Shown piece after piece: positions 7,248 to 8,930 of a stretch of 8,930 nucleotides of DNA; positions within the stretch are counted from its first letter, which is position 1; the number at the start of each line of letters is the position of its first letter. The translations under genes and the position numbers were made by a program. Source of the stretch: an uncultured Clostridia bacterium (GTDB taxonomy: Bacteria; Bacillota; Clostridia; TANB77; CAG-508); the NCBI GenBank assembly GCA_947595555.1, contig CANQES010000060.1, positions 1-8,930 of the forward strand. Reading direction: 5' to 3'. The notes beneath the pieces were generated by a model. It ran no database searches. It saw only the letters and a program-made list of their open reading frames with translations, and had not been told where the DNA came from.

Positions 7248-7276
7248 ATTATACACAAAAAAATAAAGATAATCAA
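7248..7276 (-). promoter_or_regulatory. Sigma-A promoter of the kinase-DUF1294 operon
   Basis: Minus strand TTGATT (7276-7271), 17-nt spacer, TATAAT (7253-7248). Predicted start near 7241, about 20 nt before the kinase ATG. The kinase can therefore be expressed separately from the peptide ORF and the response regulator. Confidence 0.8.
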
Positions 7277-7294
7277 TATACTTTTAATGTATAT
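7276..7294. repeat. Inverted repeat at the kinase -35 box
   Basis: ATATAC (7276-7281), a 7-nt gap and GTATAT (7289-7294) form a 6-bp inverted repeat. It can be extended to TCA/TGA with one extra base in the left arm. Its edge touches the -35 box, a position suited to an activator site or a weak terminator of the peptide ORF transcript. No T-tract follows on the minus strand, so a protein site is a little more likely. Confidence 0.4.
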
Positions 7295-7329
7295 GACTAC
7301 CTTTATATGTTTGGTTTTTTATTATTTAA

Positions 7330-7380
7330 TTATCCTAGCCAACGGCTTATCCAATGCCAAAAATCTTCCCACCACTCCAT
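7330..7380 (-). CDS. Putative 16-residue Trp-rich amphipathic peptide
   Basis: The minus strand encodes MEWWEDFWHWISRWLG then TAA. The start at 7380 is supported by AAAGGTGGTGA (7395-7385), one base off the ideal AAAGGAGGTGA, with 7 nt between GGTGG and the ATG. Five of 16 residues are Trp. On a helical wheel (100 degrees per residue) W3, W4, F7, W8, W10, I11, W14 and L15 all fall in one arc of about 160 degrees, and E2, E5, D6, H9, S12 and R13 fall on the opposite face. Net charge is about -2. There is no Cys and no signal sequence. It lies between a sensor kinase and a response regulator, so a leaderless signal peptide is my first guess; a membrane-active PSM-like peptide or a regulatory leader ORF are alternatives. 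An in-frame upstream ATG at 7410 would give 26 residues, but its AAGGAG abuts the start codon. Confidence 0.55.
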   Translation of the reverse strand: MEWWEDFWHWISRWLG

Positions 7381-7384
7381 GCTT

Positions 7385-7395
7385 TCACCACCTTT
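7385..7395 (-). promoter_or_regulatory. Shine-Dalgarno sequence of the Trp-rich peptide ORF
   Basis: AAAGGTGGTGA on the minus strand differs from the full anti-SD complement AAAGGAGGTGA at one base, and its core lies 7 nt before ATG 7380. It is the main evidence that this tiny ORF is translated and that the short start is right. Confidence 0.65.
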
Positions 7396-7426
7396 TTCTA
7401 GTTCGTTCATCTCCTTGATGTCAATA

Positions 7427-7467
7427 AAAAAATACCATTTATTACTTTCAAATAAGTGGTATTTTTT
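7427..7467. terminator. Hairpin terminator or attenuator between response regulator and peptide ORF
   Basis: AAAAAATACCATTTATT (7427-7443) and AATAAGTGGTATTTTTT (7451-7467) form a 17-bp stem with one non-Watson-Crick position and a 7-nt loop. On the minus strand the stem runs into a seven-T tract (7432-7426), so it can end the response-regulator mRNA 47 nt after its stop codon. The same structure works on the plus strand, where the odd position is a G-U pair. The peptide ORF starts 46 nt beyond, so its expression may depend on readthrough. Confidence 0.75.
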
Positions 7468-7495
7468 AATAGAAAAACATGGTTAAAAATAGAAA

Positions 7496-7520
7496 AATCT
7501 AGCACTTTTAATACTAGATT
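7496..7520. repeat. Small inverted repeat at the response-regulator stop codon
   Basis: AATCTAG (7496-7502) and CTAGATT (7514-7520) form a perfect 7-bp stem with an 11-nt loop, and the right arm includes the stop codon. It has no good T-tract. It may stabilise the mRNA 3' end or simply be chance in AT-rich DNA. Confidence 0.4.
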
Positions 7521-8302
7521 ATTTTCTTTATTTTATCTGCATAATAATATATAAACTCCATTGGTGTAGGTATTCCAGTTTCATAATTTACTTTAGCTGT
7601 ATAATAAGTTGTTAAATCTTCAATAGATGAAACTCTCCATGCATGTATTATTGCATTTTGTATGCCATTAGTAATTGTATTACCTGATTTCTTATATACA
7701 TTAGTTAAATGACGAATTACATTTGTATCTGTCCCTCCGTTTTCTATTAGATATAAGATTGCATCATGTATATATTGCCTTCCTTTCATTTTTGCTGTTA
7801 CACCTATCAAATCCATTTCATGATAAATACAATCTGATATTCTATTTTCGTTTTCTTTCAATTCTTCCTTTAAAATTTCAACAGTTTGTTTTGGAGTTAT
7901 CTCTCTTAAATTAATAAATTTATTTAAAACATAATCAGCTGAATAGTTTGGATGGTCTTTATATAAAATTAATTCTACTCCTTCTCTATGTAAAATATCA
8001 TAAGTTCTTTTTGCATTAATATGTGTGGTTACTATAATTATTGGTTCATAGTTCAGATTTAACTTTTTTAGATTTGATAGAAACTCTAAAGCATCTGTAC
8101 TGCCTGTTGTGCTATTGTTTAATTCAATATCTAATACTATTCCTTCTGGGTGTTTCAGTTTTACATATTTTAAGCCTTCTGCATCAGAATCCGTCAGAGC
8201 CACTAGTTCTATATCTTTTCTATTTTTGATACAGTTAAGAAAATTATTACAATCTTGTACATCATCTTCAATTATTAGTATTTTCATAGGTTTCATTTCC
8301 AT
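7514..8302 (-). CDS. Response regulator with Spo0A-type DNA-binding domain
   Basis: A 262-residue transcription regulator, the same size as Spo0A. The start at 8302 follows CAGGAG with 7-8 nt spacing; upstream in-frame ATGs would overlap the promoter. The receiver domain (about 7-130) has the acidic pair D13/D14, phosphoacceptor D58 in VLDIEL, T92/T93 and the conserved K115. The C-terminal domain (about 155-262) aligns with Spo0A_C: LIGVTAKMKGRQYIHDAI (165-182), a helix-turn-helix ending in TNGIQNAIIHAW (211-222) and the IPTPMEFIYYYADKI tail (244-258). It is probably not the sporulation master regulator: the Spo0A recognition-helix pattern SRVERAIRH is replaced by TNGIQNAIIH, and no spoIVB is alongside. 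Phosphorylation by the kinase at 5784-7220 is inferred from proximity. Its promoter overlaps an operator-like element, and its mRNA ends at the hairpin at 7427-7467. Confidence 0.93.
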   Translation of the reverse strand: MEMKPMKILIIEDDVQDCNNFLNCIKNRKDIELVALTDSDAEGLKYVKLKHPEGIVLDIELNNSTTGSTDALEFLSNLKKLNLNYEPIIIVTTHINAKRTYDILHREGVELILYKDHPNYSADYVLNKFINLREITPKQTVEILKEELKENENRISDCIYHEMDLIGVTAKMKGRQYIHDAILYLIENGGTDTNVIRHLTNVYKKSGNTITNGIQNAIIHAWRVSSIEDLTTYYTAKVNYETGIPTPMEFIYYYADKIKKII

Positions 8303-8324
8303 TTTTTTCACTCCTGTTCTCTTC

Positions 8325-8345
8325 ATAGTTATACTATACCATAGT
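8325..8345 (-). promoter_or_regulatory. Response-regulator promoter with three-half-site operator-like element
   Basis: The minus strand has an extended -10, TGG then TATAGT (8341-8333), with a poor -35 box. The same bases form three alternating half-sites on the plus strand: ATAGT (8325-8329), 3 nt, ACTAT (8333-8337), 3 nt, ATAGT (8341-8345). Every neighbouring pair is a perfect inverted repeat. A repressor or activator here would control response-regulator transcription directly. The divergent Xre-family protein is the obvious candidate binder, and autoregulation by the response regulator is the alternative. Confidence 0.6.
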
Positions 8346-8364
8346 TTCTTATAAAACACCACAT

Positions 8365-8410
8365 TTGAATAAAATATTTTTCTACTTTATTGTTAATTTT
8401 TTCCTATAAA
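8365..8410 (+). promoter_or_regulatory. Candidate promoter region of the Xre regulator
   Basis: Two weak options exist: TTGAAT (8365-8370), 17 nt, TATTGT (8388-8393), or a -10 TATAAA at 8405-8410 without a good -35. Weak promoters that need activation would fit a regulator gene, but the choice is uncertain. Confidence 0.3.
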
Positions 8411-8436
8411 ATGAACAAAAAATGCGAGGAGTCATT

Positions 8437-8802
8437 ATGATGAATATGAATAGTAGTATTAATAATATAGACATAGAAAAACTAGACCAAATCGAAAGGG
8501 GTAAAAGAATTAAATATATTCGTGAGAATGAATTGAACATGAATAAAGCCCAATTTGCAAAAGAAATTGGAATTTCTGGTCAATTTCTAGGATTAGTAGA
8601 AGATGGTAAAGGAAATTTAGTTTATAAAAGTATTAAAAAGCTAAAAGATTTAAGCGGTCATTCTGCTGATTATATTTTGTATGGTCTTGATGATAGTATT
8701 ATAGAAAAAACTAAAAAATGTCTACAAGATTATTCTGAAAGCCAAATTATAAATTCAATTGAAACAATAAAAAAAATTGCTATTTTTTTAAAAAATATAT
8801 AG
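8437..8802 (+). CDS. Xre-family helix-turn-helix transcriptional regulator
   Basis: The only convincing plus-strand gene: 121 residues from ATG 8437, or 120 from ATG 8440. GAGGAG (8426-8431) lies 5 or 8 nt before these starts and excludes the upstream ATG at 8422. A flexible N-terminal arm (1-20) is followed by a Xre/Cro HTH at about 22-82: GKRIKYIRE, the core AQFAKEIGISGQFLGLVEDGK with the turn at GIS, and the ending SADYILYG typical of Clostridial Xre proteins. A C-terminal helix pair (about 88-121) may dimerise the protein or bind a partner. It is divergent from the response regulator with 134 nt between starts and is likely to regulate that shared region. A terminator overlaps its last codons. 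Confidence 0.92.
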   Translation: MMNMNSSINNIDIEKLDQIERGKRIKYIRENELNMNKAQFAKEIGISGQFLGLVEDGKGNLVYKSIKKLKDLSGHSADYILYGLDDSIIEKTKKCLQDYSESQIINSIETIKKIAIFLKNI

Positions 8803-8810
8803 CAATTTTT
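8772..8810. terminator. Bidirectional terminator overlapping the end of the Xre gene
   Basis: AAAAATTGCTAT (8772-8783) and ATAGCAATTTTT (8799-8810) form a perfect 12-bp stem. The left arm lies inside the final codons of the Xre gene and the TAG stop is in the right arm. T-tracts follow on both strands, so it can end the rightward Xre transcript and the leftward transcript of the partial gene at 8845-8930. Confidence 0.85.
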
Positions 8811-8844
8811 GTTCATATTTATCATTCAGCGTACAAATTGCTTA

Positions 8845-8930
8845 TTAACCATCAAGTAACCAATCTAGTACATTTATTTTTTTTATTCCGTCGAAATCTG
8901 CATCTAAATCATCATCTAATGTTAAGATGT
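8845..8930 (-). CDS. C-terminal end of an unidentified leftward gene (partial)
   Basis: An open minus-strand frame enters at the window edge and ends with TAA TAA at 8847-8842. The 27 visible residues are strongly acidic, with LDDDLDADFDGIKKINVL followed by DWLLDG at the end. The Asp spacing recalls Ca-binding loops, but the fragment is too short to assign. The tandem stops and the shared terminator at 8772-8810 support a real gene end. Confidence 0.55.
   Translation of the reverse strand, partial: ILTLDDDLDADFDGIKKINVLDWLLDG

Noticed and set aside
7330..7380. Trp attenuator leader peptide
   Set aside because: Five Trp codons could suggest trp attenuation, but the downstream genes are a kinase and DUF1294, not tryptophan biosynthesis or transport, and the kinase has its own promoter.
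7287..7421. Plus-strand 44-codon ORF (begins MYMTTFICLVFYYLIILANG) overlapping the peptide ORF
   Set aside because: It looks like a small secreted peptide, but there is no Shine-Dalgarno sequence, no promoter in the right place, and it is antisense to the better-supported minus-strand ORF. The hydrophobic start is expected from T-rich DNA.
7396..7424. TTGACA (7424-7419) as the -35 of a peptide promoter
   Set aside because: At 16-18 nt spacing only CTAGAA/TAGAAA-like -10 boxes occur, and the resulting start would fall at or beyond the Shine-Dalgarno sequence, leaving the peptide untranslated.
7256..7513. AgrD/AgrB-type autoinducer cassette
   Set aside because: No Cys-containing AgrD-like precursor and no AgrB-like membrane protease is encoded in the gap or nearby, so thiolactone signalling is not supported.
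8885..8895. Spo0A box near CGTCGAA
   Set aside because: One base off the 0A box, but inside the coding tail of the partial gene and not near a promoter I can identify.
1..8930. CRISPR arrays, tRNA genes, insertion sequences
   Set aside because: No regularly spaced repeats, no cloverleaf with CCA-type ends and no transposase-like ORF or terminal inverted repeats were found by reading both strands.

Overview
The window is very AT-rich and has compact, mostly leftward operons with AGGAG-type ribosome sites. It carries a Spo0A-type response regulator, a GHKL sensor kinase and Firmicute-like lepA and rlmB. This points to a low-GC Gram-positive bacterium of class Clostridia, probably from a spore-forming lineage; I cannot name a genus.

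Left part (1-5041, all on the minus strand). A near-perfect sigma-A promoter with an AT-rich upstream tract (98-160) fires leftward out of the window, and its leader resembles that of an rRNA operon. A terminator (185-229) separates it from a 592-residue membrane-anchored extracytoplasmic protein of unknown function that has its own promoter. Upstream lie lepA and rlmB, only 19 nt apart and served by an extended -10 promoter next to the stop codon of a small rhodanese gene.

Middle (5042-5444). This 400-nt stretch has no gene. It holds the rhodanese promoter, a 15-bp direct repeat, a compact cluster of DnaA-box-like 9-mers within a 17-bp inverted repeat, and a probable terminator for the operon to its right.

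Right part (5445-8844) is the most interesting. A 7-TM GHKL histidine kinase is followed by a DUF1294 membrane protein. Upstream of the kinase is a previously unlisted 16-codon ORF encoding MEWWEDFWHWISRWLG, which has five Trp, would form a perfectly amphipathic helix, and is preceded by an almost ideal Shine-Dalgarno sequence. Next come a hairpin terminator/attenuator, a response regulator with a Spo0A-type DNA-binding domain, and a divergent Xre-family regulator. The divergent promoter carries a three-half-site ACTAT/ATAGT operator-like element over the response-regulator -10 box.

My reading, which is inference, is a self-contained peptide-sensing circuit. A short linear Trp-rich peptide would be made next to a membrane kinase, which phosphorylates a Spo0A-like regulator, with the Xre protein controlling the regulator's promoter. 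No AgrB-like protease, transporter or cysteine-bearing AgrD is present, so it is not a classical agr locus. The window ends with the C-terminal tail of another leftward gene.
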